12,872 nucleotides of DNA from an uncultured Clostridia bacterium (GTDB lineage: Bacteria; Bacillota; Clostridia; Lachnospirales; Lachnospiraceae): positions 1-12,872 of the forward strand of contig CAMZAI010000064.1 in the NCBI GenBank assembly GCA_947304065.1, read 5' to 3'. This document shows positions 1 to 6,454 of this stretch, in pieces. The first letter of the stretch is position 1. The number at the start of each line of letters is the position of its first letter. The notes under the pieces are model-generated. The model made no database searches. It was not told where the DNA came from and worked only from the letters and a program-made list of their open reading frames with translations. Both the position numbers and the translations under genes were made by a program.

Positions 1-1424
1 TTCTCGTCGGAGAGCATCTTTATCGCATGGTCGATACGTATGCGGTCGACGTAGGTATTGAAGCTCTCGCCGACGGTCTTCGTGAAGATCTTCCCAAGAT
101 AGGAGCTGTTATAGCCGAAGAGGGACGCGATCATCTCGAGCTTGAGGTTCGTATTGTAATTGTGATCGATGTAGTAAAGGATATCGTCGATCACGCTGTC
201 GCGCGAGGAATTGCCCATCGAGTTCATGAGCTCCTCGAAGCGGTTCGAGAAGTAGATGATGATCTCGTAGAGATAATTCTGTGAATTAATGAACGATATG
301 ATCTCGGCGTTCGAGGCAAAGGGCAGGGCTATCGTGCTGTAGCGATGCGTCATGGTATCCTTGATGCGCAGATACAGATCCGTCAGAAACAGTTTAACTG
401 CGGAAATATCGGCGTTAACGCGGTAGAGGTACTCTTCGATGGAGTAGAGCACTTCCGCAACCTTTCTTCTGTTAAAGGTCTGCAGGTAATCGGTGATCTC
501 TGCCGTATAGCCGTCGATGCGGGAGTTCTCGAGGTTCTCTAGATTGTTCTGTACCGAGGGGAGATCGTCGAAGCCGAGCACATGCTGTCCCTGCACGCAG
601 AAGAAACGGCGGGAGAGGAGCTCCTCCGCCTGAGCGTAGGACTCGGGGATCTCGGCGAGGGTGTCGACCACGCAGCCGTACGCCACGAATATGCGGTCTA
701 GAGGGCTGCCCTGCTCGGGCTCGGACTCATAATGCTCGAGGAAGCGCTTAAAACGCTCTACGCCCGAATCGCCGAGGAGCAGAAGAATATCGTGACCGCG
801 GTATACGAGATGGACAGATGCGGAAGACCTGCTCCCCGCGGCGTTGAACAGTTCGGAGAAGCGGTAGGGGAGCTCCGAATCGGACATATTGAAATTCTCG
901 TAGGCGATGATCTGATATTTGTCGGCGGACAGGCCTGGATCGGCCGCGCTGAGCAGCTTAAAATCTATGTTGTGCGAAAGGATGTCGCTGATTATCTCTT
1001 TTTTGGACTTGTTCCTGAGAAAGAGGTCGCGGGAGCGTGCTCCGGCTTCGTCGTCGAGCATTCCGCTGATCTCGCGTACGGCGGCGCTCAGCTCGTCCTC
1101 GTCTATGGGCTTTGTCAGATAATGGCGCACGTTGTACTTCATGGCTTCCTGCGCGTACTTAAAGTCCGAGTAGCCGGAGAGGATGATAAAATGCCCCTCA
1201 AAGCCCTCTTCTGTGAGCCTCTTTATAGCGTCGAGGCCGCTTAAGCCCGGCATGCGTATATCCATCAGGACCAGGTCCGGATCAAGGCGCAGTATATCCG
1301 CAGCAGCCTCGGTCCCGCTGCCGGTCTCCCCGCAGATCTCGTATCCCAGGCTCTTCCAGTCAACCAAAAGCTTGATACCGTCTCTGATGGCCTTCTCATC
1401 ATCGGCTATATAAAGTGATCTCAT
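1..1424 (-). CDS. Response regulator with AraC-type DNA-binding domain (YesN-like), 3' end cut by window edge
   Basis: Two-component response regulator that binds DNA. The frame stays open from the ATG at 1424 to the left edge, giving about 474 residues. The receiver domain fills roughly residues 1-120, with the acidic pocket D8/D9, phosphorylation site D55 (in LMDIRMPG), S83 and K105 (in LTKPID). A long middle region of about 300 residues follows, typical of YesN regulators. From about residue 425 an AraC/XylS helix-turn-helix begins, visible as FGYNSSYLGKIF and then SFNTYVDRIRIDHA. The last 40-60 residues, including the end of the second helix-turn-helix, lie outside the window. The start is supported by a TTGGGGGAAT ribosome binding site seven bases upstream. 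Its usual partner is a membrane sensor kinase, probably beyond the left edge. Being divergent from the xylan-oligomer hydrolase suggests, as inference, that it controls plant-polysaccharide use. Confidence 0.93.
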   Translation of the reverse strand, partial: MRSLYIADDEKAIRDGIKLLVDWKSLGYEICGETGSGTEAAADILRLDPDLVLMDIRMPGLSGLDAIKRLTEEGFEGHFIILSGYSDFKYAQEAMKYNVRHYLTKPIDEDELSAAVREISGMLDDEAGARSRDLFLRNKSKKEIISDILSHNIDFKLLSAADPGLSADKYQIIAYENFNMSDSELPYRFSELFNAAGSRSSASVHLVYRGHDILLLLGDSGVERFKRFLEHYESEPEQGSPLDRIFVAYGCVVDTLAEIPESYAQAEELLSRRFFCVQGQHVLGFDDLPSVQNNLENLENSRIDGYTAEITDYLQTFNRRKVAEVLYSIEEYLYRVNADISAVKLFLTDLYLRIKDTMTHRYSTIALPFASNAEIISFINSQNYLYEIIIYFSNRFEELMNSMGNSSRDSVIDDILYYIDHNYNTNLKLEMIASLFGYNSSYLGKIFTKTVGESFNTYVDRIRIDHAIKMLSDE

Positions 1425-1490
1425 ATATTCCCCCAATGGTTCCGTTATTCCTCACCGGTCACGCAGGCCCAAACCGACCCACTATATAGG

Positions 1491-1496
1491 ATTATA
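1491..1496 (-). promoter_or_regulatory. Candidate -10 element for the response regulator gene
   Basis: On the minus strand a perfect TATAAT lies about 65 bases before the ATG. The -35 position would fall in the right edge of the hairpin at 1508-1548, where only a poor TTGTGC is found at 18-base spacing. The -10 match is good but the whole promoter is uncertain. Confidence 0.3.
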
Positions 1497-1507
1497 CCGC
1501 ATAATCA

Positions 1508-1548
1508 GTGCTCAGCACAACCCTGCAAGCGAGCTTGCGGGTCGTGCT
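1508..1548. repeat. Long imperfect hairpin with three alternating copies of a 5-base arm
   Basis: The segment AGCACAACCC-T-GCAAGC (1514-1530) pairs with GCTTGCGGGTCGTGCT (1533-1548), with one bulged T, one A-C mismatch and a two-base loop. The outer arm AGCAC can also pair with GTGCT immediately to its left (1508-1512). The three arms GTGCT, AGCAC and GTGCT therefore allow two mutually exclusive folds. There is no T run, so it does not look like a simple terminator. It could be a dispersed repetitive palindrome or a regulatory stem. Confidence 0.6.
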
Positions 1549-1553
1549 TAACA

Positions 1554-1607
1554 CAGATTAGCTGTGAATAGTAACCGGTTGATGCAGATTAGCTCTGAAT
1601 AGTAACC
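1554..1607. repeat. Two 23-base direct repeats, 31-base period
   Basis: The units at 1554-1576 and 1585-1607 start CAGATTAGCT and end TGAATAGTAACC, differing at one position (G against C). The 31-base period is close to three helical turns, so both copies would face the same side of DNA. Each unit carries a short internal inverted repeat (ACAG/CTGT in the first, CAGA/TCTG in the second). They could be tandem binding sites for the divergent regulator, or part of a dispersed repeat family. Confidence 0.65.
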
Positions 1608-1659
1608 TGAGAGCAACATATACGGAGAAAAACCGAATCCGGTCATATATGATACAAGA

Positions 1660-1691
1660 GCGGGTGTATTCCGATAAAAGCGGAAACCCGC
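1660..1691 (+). promoter_or_regulatory. Hairpin in the GH8 leader
   Basis: GCGGGT (1660-1665) pairs with ACCCGC (1686-1691), and TTCCG (1669-1673) pairs with CGGAA (1681-1685). This makes an 11-pair stem with a three-base bulge and a seven-base loop. It ends 23 bases before the ribosome binding site AGGAGA. No T run follows, so it may stabilise the mRNA or be a processing or binding site, not a terminator. Confidence 0.5.
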
Positions 1692-1730
1692 GCAGGCAGG
1701 ATATTAAAGAAAACAGGAGAGAAAGAACTT

Positions 1731-2942
1731 ATGAACGGAGCATATAAAACAGGCGAGTACACAAACCTGTTCAAAATGATCGGAAAAACCGATGAGGATG
1801 TGGAGGCCAGACTTGCGCAGATCTGGGATACCTTCTTCTACGGAAGCGAGGACGAGCGTATATATCACCCGGTAGGGGACGACATGGGATATCTCGAGGA
1901 TACGGGAAATCATGACGCGAGGACCGAGGGTATGTCCTACGGAATGATGATGGCGCTGCAGACGGACCACAAGGAAGAATTCGACCGCATATGGAAGTGG
2001 GCGTATACATATATGTGGCATCGCGAGCCCGGACCGGAGCACGGATACTTCGCATGGTCGTGCGCGGTGGACGGAAAGAGGAACGCGGAAGGCGCCGCAC
2101 CCGACGGTGAGGAATACTTCGCGCTGGCGCTGCTCTTCGCATCCCACAGATGGGGAGACGGAGAGGGCATATACGAGTATTCGAAGCATGCAAAGGAGAT
2201 ACTCTCCGAGATGGTACATAAGGGAGAGCCCGGACATCCCGGAGTCCCGATGTTCAATCCCGAGAATAAACAGATACTCTTCGTGGCGGGATCGGACTTT
2301 ACCGATCCGTCGTATCATCTGCCCCACTTCTACGAGCTGTTCGCGGAATGGGGAAATGAAGAGGACAGGGGCTTCTTCCGTGACGCTGCGGATGCGAGCC
2401 GCGAGTATCTGAAGAAGGCGTGCCATCCCGAGACCGGAATGTCCGCGGAATATGCGGAGTTCGACGGAAGACCGTTCACACGCAGACTTCCCTGGACCAG
2501 GGACAGACATGACTGCTTCTACAGTGACGCGTACAGGACGGCTGCGAATATCGGCCTCGACTATGAATGGTTCGCTGCCGATAAGGGGCAGTGCGACGCA
2601 GATCTGAAGCTGCTGCGCTTCCTGGACTCGAAGGGCGATAAGATGGCCGGCATATTCGAGATCGACGGAACCGAAGTACCGGGATCCGCCCTCCATCCCG
2701 TGGGCATGAAGGTGACCACTGCCGAAGGCCTGCTCGCTGTGGTAGGACCGTATCTGGGAATGTGCGGCGGAAAGTACGGACTCCTCGAGAGCATAATGCC
2801 CAAGGACTTATACGAGCTCGCGTGCAGATGGCTGGAAGATTTGTGGAACACGCCTCTCAGGGAGGGAAACAGGCGATATTACGATAACTGCCTGTATTTC
2901 TTTGCCTTCCTCGCACTCGGCGGAAGATACAGGATATGGTGA
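1731..2942 (+). CDS. GH8 reducing-end xylose-releasing exo-oligoxylanase (EC 3.2.1.156)
   Basis: A 403-residue glycoside hydrolase of family 8 that removes single xylose units from the reducing end of xylo-oligosaccharides by an inverting mechanism. The sequence follows the Bacillus halodurans enzyme along its whole length as I remember it. Shared stretches include VGDDMGYLEDTGN, RTEGMSYGMMMA, APDGEEYFALAL, FASHRWGDG, DPSYHLPHFYELF, AANIGLD and the C-terminal NRRYYDNCLY. E66 (in RTEGMSYG) and D266 (in FYSDAYR) sit where the family's general acid and base are found. The LHPVG segment at 321-325 corresponds to the loop that blocks the far side of the cleft and makes the enzyme an exo-acting one. 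There is no signal peptide, so it is cytoplasmic and acts on imported oligomers. AGGAGA lies 10 bases before the ATG. It is divergent from the response regulator; no transporter is visible. Confidence 0.95.
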   Translation: MNGAYKTGEYTNLFKMIGKTDEDVEARLAQIWDTFFYGSEDERIYHPVGDDMGYLEDTGNHDARTEGMSYGMMMALQTDHKEEFDRIWKWAYTYMWHREPGPEHGYFAWSCAVDGKRNAEGAAPDGEEYFALALLFASHRWGDGEGIYEYSKHAKEILSEMVHKGEPGHPGVPMFNPENKQILFVAGSDFTDPSYHLPHFYELFAEWGNEEDRGFFRDAADASREYLKKACHPETGMSAEYAEFDGRPFTRRLPWTRDRHDCFYSDAYRTAANIGLDYEWFAADKGQCDADLKLLRFLDSKGDKMAGIFEIDGTEVPGSALHPVGMKVTTAEGLLAVVGPYLGMCGGKYGLLESIMPKDLYELACRWLEDLWNTPLREGNRRYYDNCLYFFAFLALGGRYRIW

Positions 2943-2950
2943 TGAATATC

Positions 2951-2989
2951 CGTGTCCGGACAGCCGTAAGACGTGGAAGATCGGACATG
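2951..2989 (+). other. Weak stem after the GH8 stop
   Basis: CGTGTCCG pairs with CGGACATG across a 23-base loop, and the left arm includes the palindrome TGTCCGGACA. It may be a 3' mRNA end structure. The long loop and lack of a T run make it a poor terminator. Confidence 0.3.
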
Positions 2990-3001
2990 TGCAATATCAC
3001 C

Positions 3002-3030
3002 AAAAAAATTATAGAAAACTAAATTTTTTT
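3002..3030. other. A/T-only inverted repeat upstream of the permease promoter
   Basis: AAAAAAATT (3002-3010) is the exact reverse complement of AATTTTTTT (3022-3030). Its right half sits about 40-60 bases before the expected permease start point, where an A/T-rich UP element would bind the RNA polymerase alpha subunit. It could also be a weak terminator for the GH8 transcript, though an all-A/T stem is unlikely to be efficient. Confidence 0.35.
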
Positions 3031-3041
3031 ATGCAAAATCA

Positions 3042-3070
3042 TTGACTATTAAGAACCCCATTGGTATCAT
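3042..3070 (+). promoter_or_regulatory. Sigma-70/A-type promoter for the purine permease
   Basis: TTGACT (3042-3047), a 17-base spacer, then TATCAT (3065-3070). Transcription would start near 3077, leaving a leader of about 44 bases. The -10 element is at the centre of the inverted repeat at 3054-3083, so a protein bound to that repeat would block the promoter. The match to consensus and the spacing are read directly; activity is inferred. Confidence 0.7.
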
Positions 3071-3090
3071 TATCAGTGGGGTTGTTTTTT
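3054..3090 (+). terminator. Strong inverted repeat followed by a T run, overlapping the permease promoter
   Basis: AACCCCATTGGTA (3054-3066) pairs with TATCAGTGGGGTT (3071-3083), giving 13 pairs with two G-T wobbles and a four-base loop, followed by GTTTTTT. As RNA this is a good intrinsic terminator for transcripts arriving from upstream. As DNA it is a palindrome over the -10 and start point of the promoter, and so a possible operator. RNA begun at the internal promoter would not contain the left arm and would escape termination. Confidence 0.6.
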
Positions 3091-3120
3091 ACTCACTAAT
3101 AATGTATCGGAGGTCAATTT

Positions 3121-4563
3121 ATGCTGGAGAAGTGCTTCAAACTGAAAGAGAACGGCACTAATGCAAGAACTGAAATAGTTGCCGGCCTCACAACTTTCAT
3201 GACGATGGCTTACATCATCGCCCTGAATCCCAACCTGCTGACGGGTTTCGGCGCTGAAGGCGCAGCCGAGGGGCTGTGGAACGCCGTATTCCTCGCAACT
3301 TGTATCGCTTCGGCGATCGGTATGTTCGTAATGGCTTTTGCCGCGAACAAGCCCTTCGCAATGGCTCCCGGAATGGGACTCAACAGCTTCTATGCTACGC
3401 TGTGCGCAAGCATCGTGGGCATGACAGGAATGACATATGTTAAGTCGTATCAGACATGCATGTGCATCATCCTCATCGAAGGTATCATCTTTATAATCCT
3501 CTCACTGCTGAACGTACGCGAGAAGATCGTGGAAGCTATCCCCGCAGGCGTACGTCACGGTATCTCGCCCGCTATCGGTATCATGCTCCTCAACATCGGA
3601 CTCGGTTCGAACGCAGGCGTATATTCCTCAAGCAACGGATTCTCGTCTCCTTTCTACGTAATGAGAGACTTCTTTGGCGCGCTGACCGCGAAGAGCATGA
3701 AGGAAGCTATCGGCGACGGATGGCGTGAGATCGTACTCGTAGCTGCTACGATGTTCATCGGTCTGTTCATCATCATCGCACTCGCTCATAAGGGAGTAAA
3801 GGCTGCCGTTATCCTCGGAATGCTCTGCGCAAGCATCATATACTGGGCAGGACAGGCCATCTTCCTCGGAGTTAATCCTTTTGAGGGCCTTAAGACCGCA
3901 TCATGGCTGCCTTCGTTCTCGACTATGGCAAGCGTGACGCTCTTTAAGCTGAACTTCGCAGGACTGGTAGAGATCGGATGGACTACAGTCATCATCCTGA
4001 TCATCACTTTCTGCATCATCGATATGTTCGATACCATCGGAACACTCGTAGGTACCGCATCACGTGCGGGTATGCTCGATAAGGACGGCAAGATGCCTAA
4101 GATGAAGGAAGCCCTCCTCGCTGACGCTGTAGGTACCGTAGCAGGATCGCTTACAGGTACTTCGACCGTTACAACATTCATCGAGTCTGCATCGGGCGTA
4201 GAGGCAGGCGGACGTACAGGTCTGACCGCACTCACCACCGCGATCATGTTCCTCGCATGCATGTTCATCGCTCCCGTAGCGGCGATCATCCCTCCCGCAG
4301 CTACATCGGCAGCTCTGATCTATGTAGGTATCCTGATGCTCTCGGGTCTCAGAAATATCAACTTTGACGATATGACCGATATCGCTCCCGTAGCGCTCAT
4401 GCTCATCGCAATGCCTATCTCGAGTTCAATCGGCCATGCGATCGGTATCGGCCTGATCACCTATACATTCATCAAGCTCCTGACCGGAAAGGCAAAGGAA
4501 GTTTCGGTACTGACATACATCCTGTCAGTGATCTTCCTCGTAAAGTTCTTCGTGGCTATCTGA
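3121..4563 (+). CDS. NCS2 family purine permease, AzgA/PbuG type (guanine/hypoxanthine/adenine uptake)
   Basis: A 480-residue integral membrane transporter of the nucleobase-cation symporter-2 superfamily, AzgA branch, expected to import purine bases using the proton gradient. The N-terminal region TEIVAGLTTFMTMAYII followed by NPNLL is typical. The family motif NKPFAMAPGMGLN is at 76-88, DMFDTIGTL at 301-309, and GTSTVTTFIESASGVEAGG begins at 346. Many hydrophobic segments agree with the 12-14 helices of the fold. GGAGG lies eight bases before the ATG. Codon choice is strongly biased to ATC, CTC and CGT forms compared with the neighbours, suggesting high expression. No purine riboswitch is recognisable upstream. 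Its last 39 bases overlap the end of the convergent YolD-like gene. The exact base specificity cannot be decided from sequence. Confidence 0.93.
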   Translation: MLEKCFKLKENGTNARTEIVAGLTTFMTMAYIIALNPNLLTGFGAEGAAEGLWNAVFLATCIASAIGMFVMAFAANKPFAMAPGMGLNSFYATLCASIVGMTGMTYVKSYQTCMCIILIEGIIFIILSLLNVREKIVEAIPAGVRHGISPAIGIMLLNIGLGSNAGVYSSSNGFSSPFYVMRDFFGALTAKSMKEAIGDGWREIVLVAATMFIGLFIIIALAHKGVKAAVILGMLCASIIYWAGQAIFLGVNPFEGLKTASWLPSFSTMASVTLFKLNFAGLVEIGWTTVIILIITFCIIDMFDTIGTLVGTASRAGMLDKDGKMPKMKEALLADAVGTVAGSLTGTSTVTTFIESASGVEAGGRTGLTALTTAIMFLACMFIAPVAAIIPPAATSAALIYVGILMLSGLRNINFDDMTDIAPVALMLIAMPISSSIGHAIGIGLITYTFIKLLTGKAKEVSVLTYILSVIFLVKFFVAI

Positions 4564-4755
4564 TGATATATCGCCGGACGGCTGCAAACCAAACAGACTG
4601 ATATCAAAGGCTTCGGTGCTGTGCACCGGAGCCTTTGCTTCGCACTCGGCATCCGCCTCTGCACGCGCAAGGGCCTCATCGAGCCCCGGAAGGGCGGAGA
4701 AGGGCATGAACTGTTTGGCTCTCATCTCAACCGACATCTTACCTCTGCTTGCCAT
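4525..4755 (-). CDS. Small YolD-like protein, partner of the Y-family polymerase
   Basis: A 76-residue protein beginning MASRGKMSVEMRAKQFMPF and continuing SALPGLDEALARAEADAE. This resembles the YolD-like proteins found next to UvrX/DinB polymerases in Firmicutes, whose core is a basic segment followed by a PF.AL.G motif. AGGAGG lies 12 bases before the chosen ATG. A GTG at 4785 in the same frame, overlapping the polymerase stop as GTGA, would add ten residues but lacks its own ribosome binding site. The acidic C-terminal half is unremarkable and is read through a strong hairpin at 4606-4636. The gene ends inside the 3' end of the permease gene on the other strand. YolD-like proteins are thought to help the polymerase, but their biochemical role is not settled. 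Confidence 0.8.
   Translation of the reverse strand: MASRGKMSVEMRAKQFMPFSALPGLDEALARAEADAECEAKAPVHSTEAFDISLFGLQPSGDISSDSHEELYEEDH
4606..4636. terminator. Strong hairpin between convergent genes, probable bidirectional terminator
   Basis: AAAGGCTTCGGTGC (4606-4619) pairs with GCACCGGAGCCTTT (4623-4636) over a three-base loop, with one G-T wobble. It lies 43 bases after the permease stop and is the natural place for its transcript to end, with a short T tract at the foot. On the other strand it lies inside the YolD-like coding sequence. The T runs are short, so termination strength is uncertain. Confidence 0.55.
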
Positions 4756-4781
4756 GATATGATCAAACCTCCTGTTGTATG

Positions 4782-6104
4782 TCACAGGCCGCTTCTGTGG
4801 CCTCCTATCTGATGATTCCTCTCAAGTGTCATGGCGCCGTCCTCGAGATCCATGCCGCGGATCATGAGATCCTTCCCGAAACGCGTCTGTATCTCCAATA
4901 TGGCGGACTGCATGCGGCGATTCTTCTCGGTATCCGCGGGCGTATCGAAAAGGCCCATCTGCCTGAATTCCTCATGCGCGATGTCGCAGCATGTGATGTT
5001 CACGCGCCGTATGGTGCGCTCCGGATCGACTATCCTGTCATAGAGCGAGGATATGGCCGGAAGCCACTGCGCGGATGCGTTCGAAGGAGTCTCGAGCGAG
5101 ACCCTGCCCGCAGCGTGCGGTGCTCCGGAGAGGAACGCTGCCGGGACCGGAGGCATGGTGCTCCCGATCTCGCGGGAAAGGTAATCGGAACCCGAATAGC
5201 CTATGTAGAGCGAGACCGTCGGAGTGACGACGTCCTTCGCGAGCATCTCGAGACAGAGCACGTCCATCATCTCTTTAACGATGATGCGGCCCTTGTCAAA
5301 GGGGTAGTCGCTCATGAGCACCTGGCCGTTCGAGAGACACTTCGAGCGGGGGTGATAATTCCTGATATCCGCTATCGTGACAGGTTCCCTGCCCCATGCG
5401 TGGTCGATCAGCAGTTCAGCGTCTATGCCGAAGAGGCGGTAGAGGAATTCCTCGTCCGTGGCCGCAATGTCACGCATGGTGTAGATCGCGTACTGCGCAA
5501 GGCGGGCAGCGGTACCGTGGCCTACGCGCCAGAAGTCGGTGAGGGGCTTATGGTCCCAGAGCGTGGCACGGTAGGATTCCTCATCAAGCTCTCCGATGAA
5601 ATCGGGGCTGTGCTTCGCGGTGATGTCGAGCGCGATCTTCGTGAGATACAGATTCGTGCCTATGCCGCAGGTGGCGCGTATGCCGGTCTGCTCGAGCACG
5701 GTATCCATGATCTTCCGGCCCAGCTCGCGCGGAGTCATGGAGTAGAGCGCAAGATAATCGGTGACATCCATGAAGGCCTCGTCCACGGAGTAGACGTGGA
5801 TGTCCTCCTTCGAGAAAAAGCTCAGGTATATGCCGTAGATTTTTGCGGAATAGTCGATATAGCGCTGCATGCGCGGCTTCGCGATGATGTAGTGGAGTTC
5901 CTTCGGAATGTCGCCCACGCGGCAGCGGTTGCGTACTCCGAGGCGCTTTAAGGCAGGGGATACGGCAAGGCATATGGTATTGACAGAGCGGTCCGGATCC
6001 GCGACGACGAGCTTCGTCGTCATGGGATCGAGGCCTCTCTCCACACACTCTACCGAAGCGTAGAAGGATTTAAGGTCGATACAGAGATAATAGCGCTGCT
6101 TCAT
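4782..6104 (-). CDS. Y-family translesion DNA polymerase, UvrX-like
   Basis: A 440-residue error-prone polymerase that copies damaged DNA. The palm begins YLCIDLKSFYASVE: D10 is a catalytic metal ligand, Y15 is at the steric-gate position, and K12 replaces the second acidic residue of classic DinB, as in the UvrX/YqjW subgroup. The second metal site is SVDEAFMDV (D108, E109). A helix-hairpin-helix/thumb region follows (GIGTNLYLTKIALD, then WRVGHGTAARL). The little finger ends with QMGLF at 382-386, a good match to the QxxLF sliding-clamp binding motif, and with LERNHQIGGH near the C terminus. An ATG 14 codons earlier is open, but the family start is the ATG at 6104. That ATG overlaps the upstream gene's stop as ATGA, with GGAGG 12 bases before it. 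Second gene of a probable SOS operon. Confidence 0.94.
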   Translation of the reverse strand: MKQRYYLCIDLKSFYASVECVERGLDPMTTKLVVADPDRSVNTICLAVSPALKRLGVRNRCRVGDIPKELHYIIAKPRMQRYIDYSAKIYGIYLSFFSKEDIHVYSVDEAFMDVTDYLALYSMTPRELGRKIMDTVLEQTGIRATCGIGTNLYLTKIALDITAKHSPDFIGELDEESYRATLWDHKPLTDFWRVGHGTAARLAQYAIYTMRDIAATDEEFLYRLFGIDAELLIDHAWGREPVTIADIRNYHPRSKCLSNGQVLMSDYPFDKGRIIVKEMMDVLCLEMLAKDVVTPTVSLYIGYSGSDYLSREIGSTMPPVPAAFLSGAPHAAGRVSLETPSNASAQWLPAISSLYDRIVDPERTIRRVNITCCDIAHEEFRQMGLFDTPADTEKNRRMQSAILEIQTRFGKDLMIRGMDLEDGAMTLERNHQIGGHRSGL

Positions 6105-6391
6105 GATGATTGGGAACCTCCGAGGGCGGAACGCGGGACGGTCCACATGCCCTCCGTACTGTAATATGTGAGCTGCAGCGGACGCTCGAACGCGCCGTCC
6201 GCTATCTTACAGCGGAACTCGGTGACCCCGCTGTACTTCGAACTGACAAAATACTCGATGATGCGGTACGATACCCTTTTTATGCGCACATACAGCGGAC
6301 TGACATGCCCCGAAGAATCGAAGGACGCGATGACCGGTATGATGCAGGTGGTCGTATGATCGAAGGAAGTATAAGAAATAAAAGCACCCAT
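6101..6391 (-). CDS. Uncharacterised 96-residue protein, first gene of the SOS polymerase operon
   Basis: I do not recognise a named family. The protein starts MGAFISYTSFDHTTT, has a hydrophobic CIIPVIASF segment, then alternating polar and apolar runs with several short predicted strands (PLYVRIKRVSYRI, EFRCKIADG, LQLTYYSTEGMWTV), suggesting a compact beta-rich domain. There is no signal peptide or clear membrane helix. GGAGG lies six bases before the ATG at 6391. The same frame is open for 42 more codons upstream, but that stretch crosses the promoter and LexA-like boxes and is not coding. The stop overlaps the polymerase start as ATGA, so translation is probably coupled. Position as promoter-proximal gene suggests a role in, or control of, translesion synthesis; this is inference from context only. 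Confidence 0.75.
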   Translation of the reverse strand: MGAFISYTSFDHTTTCIIPVIASFDSSGHVSPLYVRIKRVSYRIIEYFVSSKYSGVTEFRCKIADGAFERPLQLTYYSTEGMWTVPRSALGGSQSS

Positions 6392-6427
6392 TATTCGCCT
6401 CCGAAAGCAGACATAAAGATCAAAAAA

Positions 6428-6441
6428 CGTACATTTGTTTG
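6428..6441. promoter_or_regulatory. Second LexA-like box, imperfect
   Basis: CGTAC-N4-GTTTG is close to the Gram-positive LexA operator form CGAAC-N4-GTTYG, with one weak position in the left half. It lies about 7-20 bases after the expected start point of the minus-strand operon, and its centre is 38 bases from that of the perfect box. A second operator just after the start point is plausible. Confidence 0.45.
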
Positions 6442-6454
6442 CCTGTGGAATTAC

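Larger units (their letters stand above)
1425..1730. other. Divergent intergenic region with repeats and hairpins
   Basis: This 306-base gap separates the divergent response regulator and GH8 genes and has no credible coding region. It contains a weak minus-strand promoter candidate, a long imperfect hairpin, a pair of 23-base direct repeats and a second hairpin near the GH8 start; each is listed separately. I could not find a convincing -35/-10 pair for the GH8 gene. That would fit an activator-dependent promoter, but this is inference. Confidence 0.6.

Noticed and set aside
732..1244. Open frame of 170 codons on the plus strand, and other short frames in 27-1413
   Set aside because: All are shadows of the minus-strand response regulator, whose receiver and AraC motifs are clear.
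1704..2696. Long open frame of 330 codons on the minus strand
   Set aside because: It is antisense to the well-conserved GH8 gene, has no recognisable motif, and arises from the codon bias of the real gene.
2943..3120. Purine riboswitch before the purine permease
   Set aside because: I looked for the conserved three-way-junction core (TATAA...loops...TATG-like elements) and found none; only the inverted repeat with a nested promoter is present.
4779..5951. Open frame of 390 codons on the plus strand
   Set aside because: Antisense shadow of the Y-family polymerase, which has all catalytic motifs on the minus strand.
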